Source of the DNA: Mycobacterium sp.
GTDB lineage: Bacteria; Actinomycetota; Actinomycetes; Mycobacteriales; Mycobacteriaceae
Assembly (NCBI RefSeq): GCF_008709575.1
Contig: NZ_VYIK01000030.1
Span: 1-42,392 of the forward strand
Length of the DNA stretch: 42,392 nucleotides
Direction: 5' to 3'
A program made the position numbers and the translations under genes. The notes under the pieces were generated by a model. It was not told the origin of the DNA. It did no database searches and was given only the letters and a program-made list of their open reading frames with translations. Positions 1 through 9,793 of the stretch are shown piece after piece. How positions within the stretch are numbered: position 1 is the first letter of the stretch; every line of letters starts with the position of its first letter.

Positions 1-504
1 CCGGTCGCGCCGCCGGCCGGTGATGCCACGGGCCTGCCGGGCGGCCCGGGCGACCTCGGCGGCGCCGGCGGGCCGGTCGGACTGGGCGGTCTGGCTGGGG
101 CTGTCGGCGGTGTGGTGGGCCGGATCGTCGACGGCATCGGCGATCTGCTGGGATCGCTGGCCGACGGTCTTGCCGATCCCGCGCCCGAGGGTCCGGCGTC
201 TGAGGATCGGCTCGAGGGCGAAGAGCAGGCCGACGATCCCGACGATCCCGCCGAGGATCAGCCCGATGAGCAGGCCGCCGATCCGGCCGCCACCGACGAC
301 ACCGACGACACCGACGACACCGACGACGAAGAGGCGAAGACAACAGGTCAAAGTCCCTCCTCCACCGCCGATGTGGTCGAGGACTCGACCGCCCCGCAGG
401 ATTCCGCGACACCGGCGGGGCCGCCCGCGGCGCCCGAGCCTCCGCCGGCTGACGAAACCCCATGCGAGATCGCTGCCGACGAGTTGCCGCAGGCGGGCCA
501 ATGA
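1..504 (+). CDS. 3' part of a Gly-rich, acidic and Pro/Ala-rich hypothetical protein (5' end outside window)
   Basis: The frame is open from the first base to a TGA at 502-504, so the gene begins upstream of the window. The visible 167 residues fall into three zones: a Gly/Leu/Val-rich stretch (about residues 10-60, a possible weak hydrophobic segment), a very acidic stretch with a DDT tripeptide repeat (about 65-112), and a Pro/Ala/Ser-rich tail ending in PCEIAADELPQAGQ. I recognise no enzymatic domain. Its position on the glmS-sense strand upstream of glmS resembles that of the Ala/Pro-rich gene Rv3439c in M. tuberculosis, but this is inference from location and composition only. The TGA overlaps the ATG of the next small ORF. 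Confidence 0.6.
   Translation, partial: PVAPPAGDATGLPGGPGDLGGAGGPVGLGGLAGAVGGVVGRIVDGIGDLLGSLADGLADPAPEGPASEDRLEGEEQADDPDDPAEDQPDEQAADPAATDDTDDTDDTDDEEAKTTGQSPSSTADVVEDSTAPQDSATPAGPPAAPEPPPADETPCEIAADELPQAGQ
295..327 (+). repeat. 9-bp tandem repeat encoding Asp-Asp-Thr
   Basis: GACGACACC occurs three times in direct tandem (295-321), followed by a partial fourth copy GACGAC. It is in frame and adds DDT units to the acidic zone of the first protein. Copy number of such an in-frame repeat could vary between strains without breaking the frame. Confidence 0.8.
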
Positions 505-692
505 GCGACCTCACATCCCGGCTGGCCGAGGTGCTGGCCCGGCACAACGCCACCCTGGACGGCCTCGCGTCCGCACCGCCAACGACCGGCCGGCTCGCCG
601 GCCGGGTGCTGCTGCCGGCCGATGAGCAACGCGGCCCCACCCCGCCGATGATCGGTCAGCCGGGCAGCAGCGCGCGAAGCTGCTCGACGTAA
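501..692 (+). CDS. small hypothetical protein (63 aa), translationally coupled
   Basis: The ATG at 501 overlaps the TGA of the upstream gene (ATGA), an arrangement typical of translational coupling. The product begins MSDLTSRLAEVLARHNATLDG, reads as one amphipathic helix, and then becomes Pro/Ser-rich. The last 37 bases overlap the 3' end of the convergent oxidoreductase gene. No family is recognised. The coupling and a sensible N-terminus favour a real gene; the overlap and short length argue against it. It could also be a longer gene truncated when the downstream region was rearranged. Confidence 0.4.
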   Translation: MSDLTSRLAEVLARHNATLDGLASAPPTTGRLAGRVLLPADEQRGPTPPMIGQPGSSARSCST

Positions 693-1699
693 CGCACGGC
701 CTCGTCACGGTCGGTGCTGAGCGGCGTCGCCAACAGCGTCGTCACCCCGGCATCGGCGAACGCCGCCACCCGCTCGGCCACGAATCCGCGCGACCCGATC
801 AGCGAGATCCGGCGCACCAGCTCGTCGGGCACGGCAGCGATCGCCTCGGTTTTCCGGCCGGCCAGGTAGAGCTCCTGAATCCGGTTCGCCACCTCGCCGA
901 AGCCGTAGCGGGTGGCCAAATTGTGGTAGAAGTTGCGGTTCTTGGCGCCCATGCCGCCGATGTAGAGCGCCAATTGCGGTTTCACCCACGCCCGGCGGTC
1001 CTCGACGTCGTCGCCGATGGCCAGCGCCGCGCCCACCATGACGTCGAGCGGACCCAGAGCGGGATCCCGTTTGGCGCGGCCGGCCGCCAGCGCCTCGCCC
1101 CAGACCGACTGCGCCTTCTCCGGGTAGAAGAACACCGGTTGCCAGCCTTCGGCGATCTGGGCGGTCAGCTCGACATTTTTCGGCCCGAGCGCGGCGATCG
1201 ATATCGGAATACGTTCACGCACTGGGTGATTGATGATCTGCAAAGCCTTGCCCAGCCCGGTTCCCCGGTCGGCCGGAAGCGGAATCTGGTAGTGCTTGCC
1301 GCAGTAGTTGACCCGCTGGCGCCGCCACACCTGCCGGCAGATCTCCACCACCTCGCGGGTGCGGCCCAGCGGGGCGTCGAACGCAACCCCGTGAAAACCC
1401 TCGATGACCTGTGGTCCCGACGTTCCCAGGCCTAGCCGGAATCGGCCGTCGGAGACGTAGTCCAGGCCGGCTGCGGTCATCGCCAGCAGCGACGGGGTGC
1501 GGGTGTAGATCGGCAACACTCCCGAGGCCAGCTCCACCGTCGAGGTCTTGGCAGCCAAATAGCCCAGTTGGCTGACCGCGTCGAAGGAATAGGCCTCGGC
1601 CACCACCGCGATGTCGATACCGACCTTCTCCAGTTCGACGACGCGGGCCGCGGCCTGGCGGAAACCGCCCGAGTAGTCCAGCATCACGCCGATCCGCAT
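656..1699 (-). CDS. LLM-class F420-dependent oxidoreductase (Rv3520c-like)
   Basis: The 347-residue protein is a complete luciferase-like monooxygenase/F420 reductase TIM barrel. It has the typical beta1 start (MRIGVMLDYSGGF), a VAEAYSFDA segment, VELASGVLPIYTRTP, GRFRLGLGTSGPQVIEGFHG and a C-terminal GFVAERVAAFADAGVTTLLATP. These proteins bind coenzyme F420 (sometimes FMN) and catalyse hydride transfer in the cytoplasm; the substrate cannot be told from sequence. Length and motifs fit the Rv3520c type associated with the sterol-catabolism region of M. tuberculosis, although here it lies near glmS. It is downstream of, and 25 bp from, the hydrolase-fold gene at 1725-2567, so the two are probably cotranscribed. 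The ATG at 1699 is the natural start. Confidence 0.85.
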   Translation of the reverse strand: MRIGVMLDYSGGFRQAAARVVELEKVGIDIAVVAEAYSFDAVSQLGYLAAKTSTVELASGVLPIYTRTPSLLAMTAAGLDYVSDGRFRLGLGTSGPQVIEGFHGVAFDAPLGRTREVVEICRQVWRRQRVNYCGKHYQIPLPADRGTGLGKALQIINHPVRERIPISIAALGPKNVELTAQIAEGWQPVFFYPEKAQSVWGEALAAGRAKRDPALGPLDVMVGAALAIGDDVEDRRAWVKPQLALYIGGMGAKNRNFYHNLATRYGFGEVANRIQELYLAGRKTEAIAAVPDELVRRISLIGSRGFVAERVAAFADAGVTTLLATPLSTDRDEAVRYVEQLRALLPG

Positions 1700-1724
1700 C
1701 GTGCCGTTATAGCACCGGCGGCTC

Positions 1725-2567
1725 TCAGCCTTTCAGCAGCGCGACAATCTTTTCCTGCGCGGACACCGGCGGCAGGTCATGCTTGCCGACCTGGGTGCCG
1801 GCCAGCGCCGCATCCGGATCGGCGAACGCCCGATAGGTCTTGTCACGTCCGAGAGTGCCGAGCAGGTACCCGGTCAGCAGCGCGCGAATCATCTTCTGGG
1901 TCTTGCGGTGCGGACCGGGCAACCCCAGTACGTTCGGCAACCGGCGCCCTTCGGCCAATCCGTCGGGCCGGGCTTTGCGGACCACCCGCAACGTCGCCGT
2001 ACGCCAGGCCCGGGATAGCTCGATAGCGTTGGAACGCAGCATCTTCGCCTCACCGGGGGCACTGAACACCACGCCGGGCACCGACAACGTCGCGGCCGGC
2101 TGCTCGGCCGGCGGTGCGGTGACCGACGGGAAGATCGCTGCCACCGCCTGGATTTTGTCCGGCATGCCGGCCGCCGCGAAAACCGCAGCCGAACCACCAA
2201 AGCCGTGGCCCGCCAGCCCGAGCTTGCCCGGATGCACGCTGATCCTGCCCGGCCCCAGCCGCACCCCGGCAGCGATGTCGAGCGCGCTGCCCATGTCGAA
2301 GGCCAGGTTGAGCACCGACGGCGCCAGACCGCGTTCGGTGTCGGGGGCGGCGGCCACGATGCCCCACGACGCCAGGTGTTCCAGCAGACCCGTGTAGCGG
2401 TCGGCGCCGGTGAGCCAGTCGTGGCCGAAGGCCACCGCGGGCAGGCTTAGCCCCGCGTCGGGCGTGTACACCACCCCGGGCAGGCCGGCGAACGCCAAGT
2501 CGCCCCGCAAAACGCGGTGCGGGCCGCGGCGGGTCAACGCCGCGACGAGTTGTCGAGTCCTGGCCAC
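1725..2567 (-). CDS. alpha/beta-hydrolase-fold protein lacking the nucleophile serine (Rv3438-like)
   Basis: The sequence has a dienelactone-hydrolase/alpha-beta-hydrolase layout: LPAVAFGHDWLTG (oxyanion-side strand), WGIVAAAPDTERG, then the nucleophile elbow LGLAGHGFGGSAAVF at about residues 117-130. The usual G-x-S-x-G reads G-H-G-F-G, so the serine is a glycine (residue 122) and classical esterase activity is doubtful. I chose the GTG at 2567 (VARTRQLVAAL, 280 aa) because Rv3438, which I recall as 280 aa and also divergent from glmS, begins at the same place; an in-frame ATG at 2645 would add 26 unconserved-looking residues and leave only 14 bp to glmS. It is divergent from glmS and probably in an operon with the downstream oxidoreductase. 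Confidence 0.75.
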   Translation of the reverse strand: MARTRQLVAALTRRGPHRVLRGDLAFAGLPGVVYTPDAGLSLPAVAFGHDWLTGADRYTGLLEHLASWGIVAAAPDTERGLAPSVLNLAFDMGSALDIAAGVRLGPGRISVHPGKLGLAGHGFGGSAAVFAAAGMPDKIQAVAAIFPSVTAPPAEQPAATLSVPGVVFSAPGEAKMLRSNAIELSRAWRTATLRVVRKARPDGLAEGRRLPNVLGLPGPHRKTQKMIRALLTGYLLGTLGRDKTYRAFADPDAALAGTQVGKHDLPPVSAQEKIVALLKG

Positions 2568-2659
2568 CCGTTGACGGTAGCGCACCGCGGTGGCGAGCGA
2601 GGCCGCTCGCCGACCAGCATGCGCCGCGCACGGCGAACCCTGCACTACCCTGAGGGGCT

Positions 2660-4528
2660 ATGTGCGGAATCGTCGGCTACGTCGGCGGGCGGCGGGCCTG
2701 CGACGTCGTCGTCGAGGCGTTGCACCGGATGGAGTACCGCGGCTACGATTCGGCGGGCATCGCGCTGCTGGATGGCCACGGCACCCTGACCGTCTGCCGT
2801 CGTGCGGGCCGGTTGACCAATCTGGAGCAGGCGCTGCAGACGATCGATCCCGCCGCGCTGACCGGGGGTACGGGCCTGGGGCACACCCGGTGGGCGACCC
2901 ACGGACGCCCCACGGACCGCAATGCGCACCCGCACCGTGATGCCGCGGGCAAGATCGCCGTCGTCCACAACGGCATCATCGAGAACTTCGCGGCGCTGCG
3001 CCGCGAGCTGGAAACCGCCGGCGTGGAATTTTCCAGCGACACCGACACCGAGGTCGCGGTGCACCTGGTGGCGCGGGCATACCGCCACGGCCCGACCGCC
3101 GGCGATTTTCCCGGCTCTGTGCTGGCCGTGCTGCGCCGCCTGGAAGGCCACTTCACCCTGGTCTTCGCCAACGCCGACGAGCCGGGCACGATCGTCGCCG
3201 CCCGCCGGTCCGCACCGCTGGTGCTCGGCATCGGCGACGGCGAGATGTTCGTCGGCTCCGACGTGGCCGCGTTCATCCCGCACACCCGTGACGCGGTCGA
3301 GCTGGGCCAGGACCAGGCCGTGGTGATCAGCGCCGACGGCTACCGGATCACCGACTTCGACGGCAACGACGACGCCGCGCGTGCCCGGCCCTTCCACGTC
3401 GACTGGGATCTGGCGGCCGCCGAGAAAGGCGGCTACGAGTACTTCATGCTCAAGGAGATCGCCGAACAGCCCGCCGCGGTGGCCGACACGCTGCTCGGGC
3501 ATTTCGTGGACGGCCGCATCGTATTGGACGAGCAGCGCCTGTCCGACCAGGAACTGCGCGAGATCGACAAGGTGTTCGTGGTCGCCTGCGGCACGGCCTA
3601 CCACTCGGGGCTGTTGGCCAAGTACGCCATCGAGCACTGGACCCGGCTGCCCGTGGAAGTCGAGCTCGCCAGCGAATTTCGGTACCGCGACCCGGTGCTG
3701 GACCGCAGCACGCTGGTGGTGGCGATCAGCCAGTCCGGGGAGACAGCCGACACCCTGGAGGCGGTCCGGCACGCCAAGGAGCAGAAGGCCAAGGTGCTGG
3801 CGATCTGCAACACCAACGGAAGCCAGATCCCGCGCGAGTGCGACGCGGTGCTCTACACCCGCGCCGGCCCGGAGATCGGGGTCGCGTCGACCAAGACATT
3901 CCTGGCGCAGATCGCCGCCACGTGCCTTCTCGGGCTGGCGCTGGCGCAGGCCCGCGGCACCAAATACCCCGACGAGGTGCAGCGCGAATACCGCGAGCTG
4001 GAATCCATGCCGGATCTGGTAGCGCGGGTGCTCGCCGGGATCGGGCCCGTCGCCGATCTGGCCCACCGGTTCGCCCGCTCGCAGGCGGTGCTGTTTCTGG
4101 GTCGCCACGTCGGTTATCCGGTCGCGTTAGAAGGGGCGCTGAAACTCAAAGAACTGGCCTACATGCACGCCGAGGGTTTCGCGGCCGGCGAGCTCAAACA
4201 CGGCCCGATCGCCCTGATCGAAGAGGGTCTGCCGGTTATCGTCGTGATGCCCTCGCCCAAGAACGCCTCGACGCTGCACGCCAAGTTGCTGTCCAACATC
4301 CGCGAGATCCAGGCCCGCGGCGCGACCACCATCGTGATCGCCGAGGAAGGCGACGAAACGGTACGACCCTACGCCGATCATCTGATCGAAATCCCTTCGG
4401 TATCAACGCTTTTCCAGCCCCTGCTGTCGACAATTCCGCTGCAGGTGTTCGCGGCGTCGGTCGCGCAGGCCCGTGGTTATGACGTCGACAAGCCGCGGAA
4501 CCTGGCCAAGTCGGTGACCGTGGAGTAG
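2660..4528 (+). CDS. glmS: glutamine--fructose-6-phosphate aminotransferase (isomerizing)
   Basis: GlmS makes glucosamine-6-phosphate from fructose-6-phosphate and glutamine, the first committed step to UDP-GlcNAc for peptidoglycan and cell-wall linker. The N-terminal Ntn glutaminase begins MCGIVGYVG, with the nucleophile Cys2 exposed after Met removal, followed by YRGYDSAGIA and HTRWATHGRPTDRNAHPH. Two SIS sugar-isomerase domains follow (from about residue 290 and 465), with VACGTAYHSG, SQSGETADT and HAEGFAAGELKHGPIAL. The C-terminus ends DVDKPRNLAKSVTVE, as expected. Its 622 residues match the family. A GAGGGG ribosome-binding site at 2652-2657 precedes the ATG. No glmS ribozyme is seen or expected in this lineage. 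Confidence 0.97.
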   Translation: MCGIVGYVGGRRACDVVVEALHRMEYRGYDSAGIALLDGHGTLTVCRRAGRLTNLEQALQTIDPAALTGGTGLGHTRWATHGRPTDRNAHPHRDAAGKIAVVHNGIIENFAALRRELETAGVEFSSDTDTEVAVHLVARAYRHGPTAGDFPGSVLAVLRRLEGHFTLVFANADEPGTIVAARRSAPLVLGIGDGEMFVGSDVAAFIPHTRDAVELGQDQAVVISADGYRITDFDGNDDAARARPFHVDWDLAAAEKGGYEYFMLKEIAEQPAAVADTLLGHFVDGRIVLDEQRLSDQELREIDKVFVVACGTAYHSGLLAKYAIEHWTRLPVEVELASEFRYRDPVLDRSTLVVAISQSGETADTLEAVRHAKEQKAKVLAICNTNGSQIPRECDAVLYTRAGPEIGVASTKTFLAQIAATCLLGLALAQARGTKYPDEVQREYRELESMPDLVARVLAGIGPVADLAHRFARSQAVLFLGRHVGYPVALEGALKLKELAYMHAEGFAAGELKHGPIALIEEGLPVIVVMPSPKNASTLHAKLLSNIREIQARGATTIVIAEEGDETVRPYADHLIEIPSVSTLFQPLLSTIPLQVFAASVAQARGYDVDKPRNLAKSVTVE

Positions 4529-4622
4529 GCGGCGGGCATCCTGGCGGCGTTGATGACGCGGCGACACCTGCGGCACTACGGGGGCTGAACCGGGTCCGGC
4601 GCGGCGTGGAATGCTGGACGCG

Positions 4623-6044
4623 ATGCGGCACTACTACTCCGTCGATGCGATCCGCGCGGCCGAAGCCCCGCTCCTGGCCGCCCTGCCCGACGGCGCATTG
4701 ATGCGGCGCGCGGCGTTCGGGCTGGCCGCCGCGATCGTCGCTGAACTGACCGCCCGCACCGGCGGGGTGTCGGGCCGGCGGGTCTGCGCGGTCGTCGGCT
4801 CCGGCGACAACGGCGGCGACGCGCTGTGGGCGGCGACGTTCCTGCGGCGCCGCGGCGCCGCCGCCGATGCGGTGCTGCTCAACCCGGAGCGCGCTCATCG
4901 CAAGGGCCTGGCGGCGTTCACCAAAGCCGGCGGGCGCATCGTGGACCATGTCCGGGAAACGACCGACCTGGTCATCGACGGCGTGGTCGGCATCTCCGGC
5001 TCCGGGCCGCTGCGGCCGGCCGCTGCCGACGTCTTCGCCGCGGTCGCGGCGGCCGCGATCCCGGTGGTGGCCGTCGATATCCCCAGCGGCATCGACGTGG
5101 CGACCGGGGCGATCACCGGTCCGGCCGTGCGCGCCGCGCTGACGGTCACCTTCGGCGGGCTCAAACCCGTGCACGCACTGGCCGACTGCGGCCGCGTGCA
5201 GTTGGTCGACATCGGCCTGGAGCTGCCCGACACCGACATCCACGGTTTCGAGGCCGCCGACGTGGCGGCGCGCTGGCCCGTCCCCGGGCCCCGCGACGAC
5301 AAATACACCCAGGGAGTCACCGGCGTCGCGGCGGGCTCGCCGGCCTATCCGGGTGCGGCGGTGTTGTGCGCGGGTGCGGCGGTGGCGGCCACGTCCGGTA
5401 TGGTCCGCTACGCCGGCAGCGCCTGGCGCGAGGTGTTGTCGCGCTGGCCGGAGGTGGTCGCGGCGCCCACCCCCGCGGCGGCGGGTCGGGTCCAGTCCTG
5501 GGTGGTCGGGCCCGGCCTGGGCACCGGGGAGGACGGGGTGGCCGCGCTGTGGTTCGTTTTGGACACCGACCTGCCGGTGATCGTAGATGCCGACGCGTTG
5601 ACCCTGCTGGCCGCCCACCCCGACCTGCTCGCCAATCGCCGCGCGCCGACCGTGCTGACACCGCACGCCGGTGAATTCGCCCGCCTGGCCGGCGCGCCGC
5701 CGGGTGACGACCGGGTCGGCGCCACCCGCAAGCTGGCCGATACCCTCGGTGCCACCGTGCTGCTCAAAGGCAATGTCACCGTCATCGCCGAACCCGGTGG
5801 GCCGGTGTATCTCAACCCGGCCGGCCAGTCCTGGGCGGCCACCGCCGGCTCCGGAGACGTGCTCTCCGGCGTGATCGGCGCCCTGCTGGCAGCAGGGTTG
5901 CCGGCTGGCGAGGCAGCGGCCGCGGCGGCGTTCGTGCACGCGCGCGCGGCGGCGTTGTCGGCCGGTGACCCCGGCCCGGGCGATGCCCCGACGTCGGCAT
6001 CGCGCATCATCGGCCACCTCCGAACCGCCCTGGCCAGCCTGTAA
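4623..6044 (+). CDS. nnrD: bifunctional NAD(P)H-hydrate epimerase / ADP-dependent NAD(P)H-hydrate dehydratase
   Basis: This is a metabolite-repair enzyme that restores NADH and NADPH from their hydrated forms. The N-terminal YjeF-type epimerase domain (about 1-215) carries VVGSGDNGGDALW (residues 58-69), VIDGVVGISGSGPL and VDIPSGIDVATG. The C-terminal ribokinase-like dehydratase (about 225-470) carries DDKYTQGVTGV, VVGPGLGTGEDG, LTPHAGEF, LKGNVTVI and the catalytic TAGSGDVLSG. I chose ATG 4623 (MRHYYSVDAIR, 473 aa, the length I recall for Rv3433c); ATG 4611 would add MLDA. It lies only 94 bp after glmS; the two membrane-protein genes found between them in M. tuberculosis (Rv3434c, Rv3435c) are missing. 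Confidence 0.93.
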   Translation: MRHYYSVDAIRAAEAPLLAALPDGALMRRAAFGLAAAIVAELTARTGGVSGRRVCAVVGSGDNGGDALWAATFLRRRGAAADAVLLNPERAHRKGLAAFTKAGGRIVDHVRETTDLVIDGVVGISGSGPLRPAAADVFAAVAAAAIPVVAVDIPSGIDVATGAITGPAVRAALTVTFGGLKPVHALADCGRVQLVDIGLELPDTDIHGFEAADVAARWPVPGPRDDKYTQGVTGVAAGSPAYPGAAVLCAGAAVAATSGMVRYAGSAWREVLSRWPEVVAAPTPAAAGRVQSWVVGPGLGTGEDGVAALWFVLDTDLPVIVDADALTLLAAHPDLLANRRAPTVLTPHAGEFARLAGAPPGDDRVGATRKLADTLGATVLLKGNVTVIAEPGGPVYLNPAGQSWAATAGSGDVLSGVIGALLAAGLPAGEAAAAAAFVHARAAALSAGDPGPGDAPTSASRIIGHLRTALASL

Positions 6045-6072
6045 ACCCGATATCGAAGCGAAAGGATCCGCT

Positions 6073-7455
6073 GTGACGCGCTACCCGTCCGCCCCGGCCC
6101 ACTCGATCGGACCCGCCTACACCGGGCGGCTGTTCACCGCGCCCATCCCCGCGCTGCGGCTGCCCGACGATGCGATGGATCCCGAGGCCGCCTACCGCTT
6201 CGTCCACGACGAGCTGATGCTCGACGGCAGTTCGCGGCTGAACCTGGCGACGTTCGTGACGACGTGGATGGATCCCGAGGCCGAGAAGTTGATGGCCGAG
6301 GCGTTCGACAAGAACATGATCGACAAGGACGAGTATCCGGCCACCGCGGCCATCGAGCAGCGCTGCGTTTGCATTGTGGCCGATCTGTTCCACGCCGAAA
6401 ATCTGCGCGACGACGACCCGACCAGCGCGGCCGGGGTATCGACCATCGGATCGTCGGAGGCGGTCATGCTGGGTGGGCTGGCGCTCAAGTGGCGCTGGCG
6501 TCAGCGGGTGGGACCCGGGTGGAAAAAACGCACCCCGAACCTGGTGATGGGCTCCAACGTGCAGGTGGTCTGGGAGAAGTTCTGCCGCTACTTCGACGTC
6601 GAACCCCGCTATCTGCCGATGGAGCGGGGCCGCTACGTCATCACACCCGAGCAGGTGGTCGACGCCGTCGACGAGGACACCATCGGGGTGGTCGCGATCC
6701 TGGGCACCACCTACACCGGTGAACTCGAGCCGGTCGAGCAGATCTGCGCGGCGCTGGACCGACTGGCCGCCGGCGGCGGGGTCGACGTCCCGGTGCACGT
6801 CGACGCCGCCAGCGGGGGATTCGTGGTGCCGTTCCTGCATCCGCGGCTGGCCTGGGATTTTCGGCAACCGCGGGTGGTGTCGATCAACGTCAGCGGCCAC
6901 AAATACGGGCTGACCTACCCCGGGATCGGGTTCGTCGTGTGGCGCAGCGCCGAGCATCTGCCTGAAGAGCTGGTCTTTCGGGTCAACTACCTCGGCGGCG
7001 ACATGCCGACGTTCACGCTGAATTTTTCCCGGCCCGGCAACCAGGTCATCGGTCAGTACTACAACTTTCTGCGGCTGGGGCGCGAAGGGTACACCCAGGT
7101 CATGCAGACGTTGTCGCAAACAGCGCGATGGCTGGGCGACTGGTTTGCCGACAGCGAACACTTCGAAGTGATCTCCGACGGATCGGCGATCCCGGTGGTG
7201 TGCTTCCGGCTGCGCGAGGACCGCGGCTACACCGAATTCGACGTCTCCCACGAACTTCGGACCTGCGGCTGGCAGGTGCCCGCCTACACGATGCCGGAGA
7301 ACGCCACCGACGTCTCGGTGCTGCGTATCGTGGTCCGGGAAGGTTTCTCCGCCGACCTGGCCCGCGCACTGCACGAAGACACCCACGCCGCGGTGGTCAG
7401 CCTGGACAAACTCAAGCCCCGTGGGCACTTCACCCGGCGGCATTTCGCGCACTGA
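6073..7455 (+). CDS. gadB: glutamate decarboxylase (PLP-dependent)
   Basis: GadB converts glutamate to GABA and CO2, consuming a proton; roles in acid tolerance and nitrogen metabolism are known for the family. The sequence is a group II PLP decarboxylase: [45 protein letters not shown] and [11 protein letters not shown], in which K277 is the expected Schiff-base lysine. [21 protein letters not shown] is a typical Gad signature. The start is GTG 6073 ([19 protein letters not shown]), preceded by the purine-rich GAAAGGAT at 6059-6066. The resulting 460 residues equal the length I recall for Rv3432c. It follows nnrD by 28 bp and is probably cotranscribed with it. Confidence 0.95.
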   Translation: MTRYPSAPAHSIGPAYTGRLFTAPIPALRLPDDAMDPEAAYRFVHDELMLDGSSRLNLATFVTTWMDPEAEKLMAEAFDKNMIDKDEYPATAAIEQRCVCIVADLFHAENLRDDDPTSAAGVSTIGSSEAVMLGGLALKWRWRQRVGPGWKKRTPNLVMGSNVQVVWEKFCRYFDVEPRYLPMERGRYVITPEQVVDAVDEDTIGVVAILGTTYTGELEPVEQICAALDRLAAGGGVDVPVHVDAASGGFVVPFLHPRLAWDFRQPRVVSINVSGHKYGLTYPGIGFVVWRSAEHLPEELVFRVNYLGGDMPTFTLNFSRPGNQVIGQYYNFLRLGREGYTQVMQTLSQTARWLGDWFADSEHFEVISDGSAIPVVCFRLREDRGYTEFDVSHELRTCGWQVPAYTMPENATDVSVLRIVVREGFSADLARALHEDTHAAVVSLDKLKPRGHFTRRHFAH

Positions 7456-7514
7456 CGCCGCCCCGGGTCGCGCCGGGCGCTGATCGATCGGCGCTGGGTG
7501 AGCGTTCTGAGACA

Positions 7515-8687
7515 ATGTCGACGATGGCAGTGATATCTCCGACGTCGGCGACCCGGGGCCGGATCGCCGAGGCGGTGATCGACCTGGGGGCGATCACGCA
7601 CAACATGCGCCTGCTGCGCGAACACGCCGGTTCCGCGGCGCTGATGGCCGTCGTCAAGGCCGACGGCTACGGGCACGGCGCCTCGCGCGTGGCCCGCGCC
7701 GCGCTGGCCGCCGGCGCCGCCGAGCTCGGGGTCGCCACTATCGAGGAAGCGCTCGCGCTGCGCGCCGACGGCATCACCGCCCCGGTGCTGGCCTGGCTGC
7801 ACCGGCCCTGCACCGACTTCGCGCCGGCTCTGGCAGCAGACATCCAGGTCGGTGTGTCCTCGGTGGGCCAGCTTGACGAATTGCTCGACGCTGTGCACCG
7901 CACCGGTCGGACGGCGACGGTGACGGTCAAACTCGACACCGGGATGAACCGCAACGGGGTGCGTGCCGCCGAGTACCCCTCGATGCTGGCCGCCCTGCGC
8001 CGCGCCGTCGCCGACGAGACGATCCGGGTGCGTGGCATGATGTCGCACCTGGCCTGCGCCGACGAGCCCGAGCACCCGGCCAACGATCTGCAGGCCCAAC
8101 GGTTTCTCGCCATGCTGACCCAGGCACGTGAGCACGGCGTGCACTACGAGGTGGCGCATCTGGCGAATTCACCGGCCGTACTGGTCCGCCCCGATCTCGC
8201 CTTCGACATGGTGCGGCCCGGGATCGCCCTCTACGGGCTCAACCCGTTCGCCGAGCGCCGCGATATCGGCTTGACTCCTGCGATGACGGTGAAATGCGTT
8301 GTCGTGCTTGTGCGTTCGGTTCAAGCCGGTGACGGTGTGTCCTACGGGCACACTTGGATCGCCGACCGCGATACCAATATCGCCCTGCTGCCGGTCGGGT
8401 ACGCCGATGGGGTGTTCCGGGCGCTGTCGGGGCGTCTGGACGTGTTGATCAACGGTCGGCTGCGGCGCGGAGTCGGGCGGATCTGCATGGACCAGTTCGT
8501 TGTCGATCTGGGCCCGGGAGTACCCGACGTCGCCGAGGGTGACGAGGCGATCCTGTTCGGGCCGGGCACCAGCGGTGAGCCCACCGCCCAGGATTGGGCG
8601 GACCTGCTCGGCAGTATCCATTACGAGGTGGTGACCAGTCCCCGCGGGCGTATCGTCAGAACCTACCGCGAGGTCGACAATCGTTGA
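7515..8687 (+). CDS. alr: alanine racemase
   Basis: Alr interconverts L- and D-alanine for peptidoglycan in a PLP-dependent reaction and is the target of D-cycloserine. The N-terminal barrel has [13 protein letters not shown], with K48 the PLP lysine. Further motifs are [33 protein letters not shown], the C-terminal catalytic tyrosine region GVSYGHTW, and [18 protein letters not shown] 7515 gives 390 aa; ATG 7524 (MAVISPTS) is an equally good start. In M. tuberculosis a PPE/transposase block lies between gadB and alr; here only 59 bp separate them. The TGA overlaps the probable TTG start of the next gene. Confidence 0.95.
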   Translation: MSTMAVISPTSATRGRIAEAVIDLGAITHNMRLLREHAGSAALMAVVKADGYGHGASRVARAALAAGAAELGVATIEEALALRADGITAPVLAWLHRPCTDFAPALAADIQVGVSSVGQLDELLDAVHRTGRTATVTVKLDTGMNRNGVRAAEYPSMLAALRRAVADETIRVRGMMSHLACADEPEHPANDLQAQRFLAMLTQAREHGVHYEVAHLANSPAVLVRPDLAFDMVRPGIALYGLNPFAERRDIGLTPAMTVKCVVVLVRSVQAGDGVSYGHTWIADRDTNIALLPVGYADGVFRALSGRLDVLINGRLRRGVGRICMDQFVVDLGPGVPDVAEGDEAILFGPGTSGEPTAQDWADLLGSIHYEVVTSPRGRIVRTYREVDNR

Positions 8688-9793
8688 CCGGTAACGGTGC
8701 GGCCCGCGCTCGCAGGAATCGATGGCTGGCCGGCGCCGCGGGGCTGAGCGCGGTCGGCACGATCGTCGCGATCTCGATCGTGCGCGGATTGACCCACCGC
8801 GTCAACGGCGAAGACCCCTATGCCGACGAGAATTTCCGGACGCTCGACGGCGACCGCGGCTTCGTGGTGACCACCCCCGACGGCGTGCCGTTGGCGGTGC
8901 GCGAGGTCGGGCCCGTCGACGCGCCGCTGACTGTTGTGTTTGCCCACGGATTCTGTCTTAGTATGGGCGCCTTCCACTTTCAGCGCACGCGGCTGCACGG
9001 GGAGTGGGGTTCGCGCGTCCGGATGGTCTTCTACGATCAACGCGGCCACGGCCGCTCCGGCGATGCCGCGCCGGACACCTACACCGTGACCCAGCTGGGC
9101 CGGGATTTGGAGACGGTCTTGCAGGTGGCCGCGCCGCGCGGTCCGGTCGTGCTGGTCGGACATTCGATGGGCGGCATGACGGTGCTGTCGCATGCCCGAC
9201 AGTACCCGCACCACTACGGCCGTCGCGTCGTCGGGGCTGCACTGATTTCGTCAGCGGCCGAAGGGGTTTCGAAGTCGCCACTGGGAGAAGTGCTGGAGAA
9301 TCCGGCGGTCGGCGCCGTCCGGCTGGCTGCCCGGTCCGCACCGCAACTCCTCCACCACGGCCGCAGCGCGGCGCGGTCCCTGATCGGCCCGATCCTGCGG
9401 GCGGCGTCCTACGGCGACTTCGAGGTCAGCCCGAGCGTGGTCGCGTTCTCCCAGCAGATGATGCACGACACCCCGATTCCGACCGTGACGGGATTTCTGC
9501 ATGCCCTGCAGACCCACGACGAGACCGCGGCCCTGCCGACTTTGGCGAAAATCCCGACGCTGATCGTCTGTGGTGATCACGACCTGCTCACCCCCGACGA
9601 ATACTCGCGGCGGATGGCCGCGGCGCTGCCGAACGCCGAGATGATCATCGTGGGCAGGGCTGGCCACCTGGTGTTGCTGGGCAAGCCGGAGCCGGTCAAC
9701 GAAGGACTGCTGCGGCTGGTCAAGCGGGCAACCCCGGGCCGGCTGGCGACGCTGAGCCGAAAGTGGCGCGAGCGGAGCCGGCGCCGTGCCTGA
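8684..9793 (+). CDS. alpha/beta hydrolase with N-terminal membrane anchor
   Basis: After a basic N-terminus (ARARRNRW) comes one hydrophobic segment (about residues 15-35) that looks like a signal anchor, so the catalytic domain probably lies outside the membrane. The hydrolase domain has [26 protein letters not shown], the nucleophile elbow VGHSMGG (S161), the acid region [13 protein letters not shown] and the histidine [13 protein letters not shown], a complete Ser-Asp-His triad. The substrate is unknown. The best start is TTG 8684, overlapping the alr stop as TTGA, with an AGG at 8671-8673; no ATG or GTG lies closer to the conserved region without cutting the anchor. The next gene begins inside its last codons (9786). 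Confidence 0.85.
   Translation: MTGNGAARARRNRWLAGAAGLSAVGTIVAISIVRGLTHRVNGEDPYADENFRTLDGDRGFVVTTPDGVPLAVREVGPVDAPLTVVFAHGFCLSMGAFHFQRTRLHGEWGSRVRMVFYDQRGHGRSGDAAPDTYTVTQLGRDLETVLQVAAPRGPVVLVGHSMGGMTVLSHARQYPHHYGRRVVGAALISSAAEGVSKSPLGEVLENPAVGAVRLAARSAPQLLHHGRSAARSLIGPILRAASYGDFEVSPSVVAFSQQMMHDTPIPTVTGFLHALQTHDETAALPTLAKIPTLIVCGDHDLLTPDEYSRRMAAALPNAEMIIVGRAGHLVLLGKPEPVNEGLLRLVKRATPGRLATLSRKWRERSRRRA

Noticed and set aside
2645..4108. A 487-codon frame antisense to glmS
   Set aside because: glmS is unmistakable over its full length; the opposite frame is a composition effect.
4236..6017. A 593-codon frame antisense to glmS/nnrD
   Set aside because: It spans two well-supported genes and encodes a low-complexity Arg/Gly/His-rich sequence.
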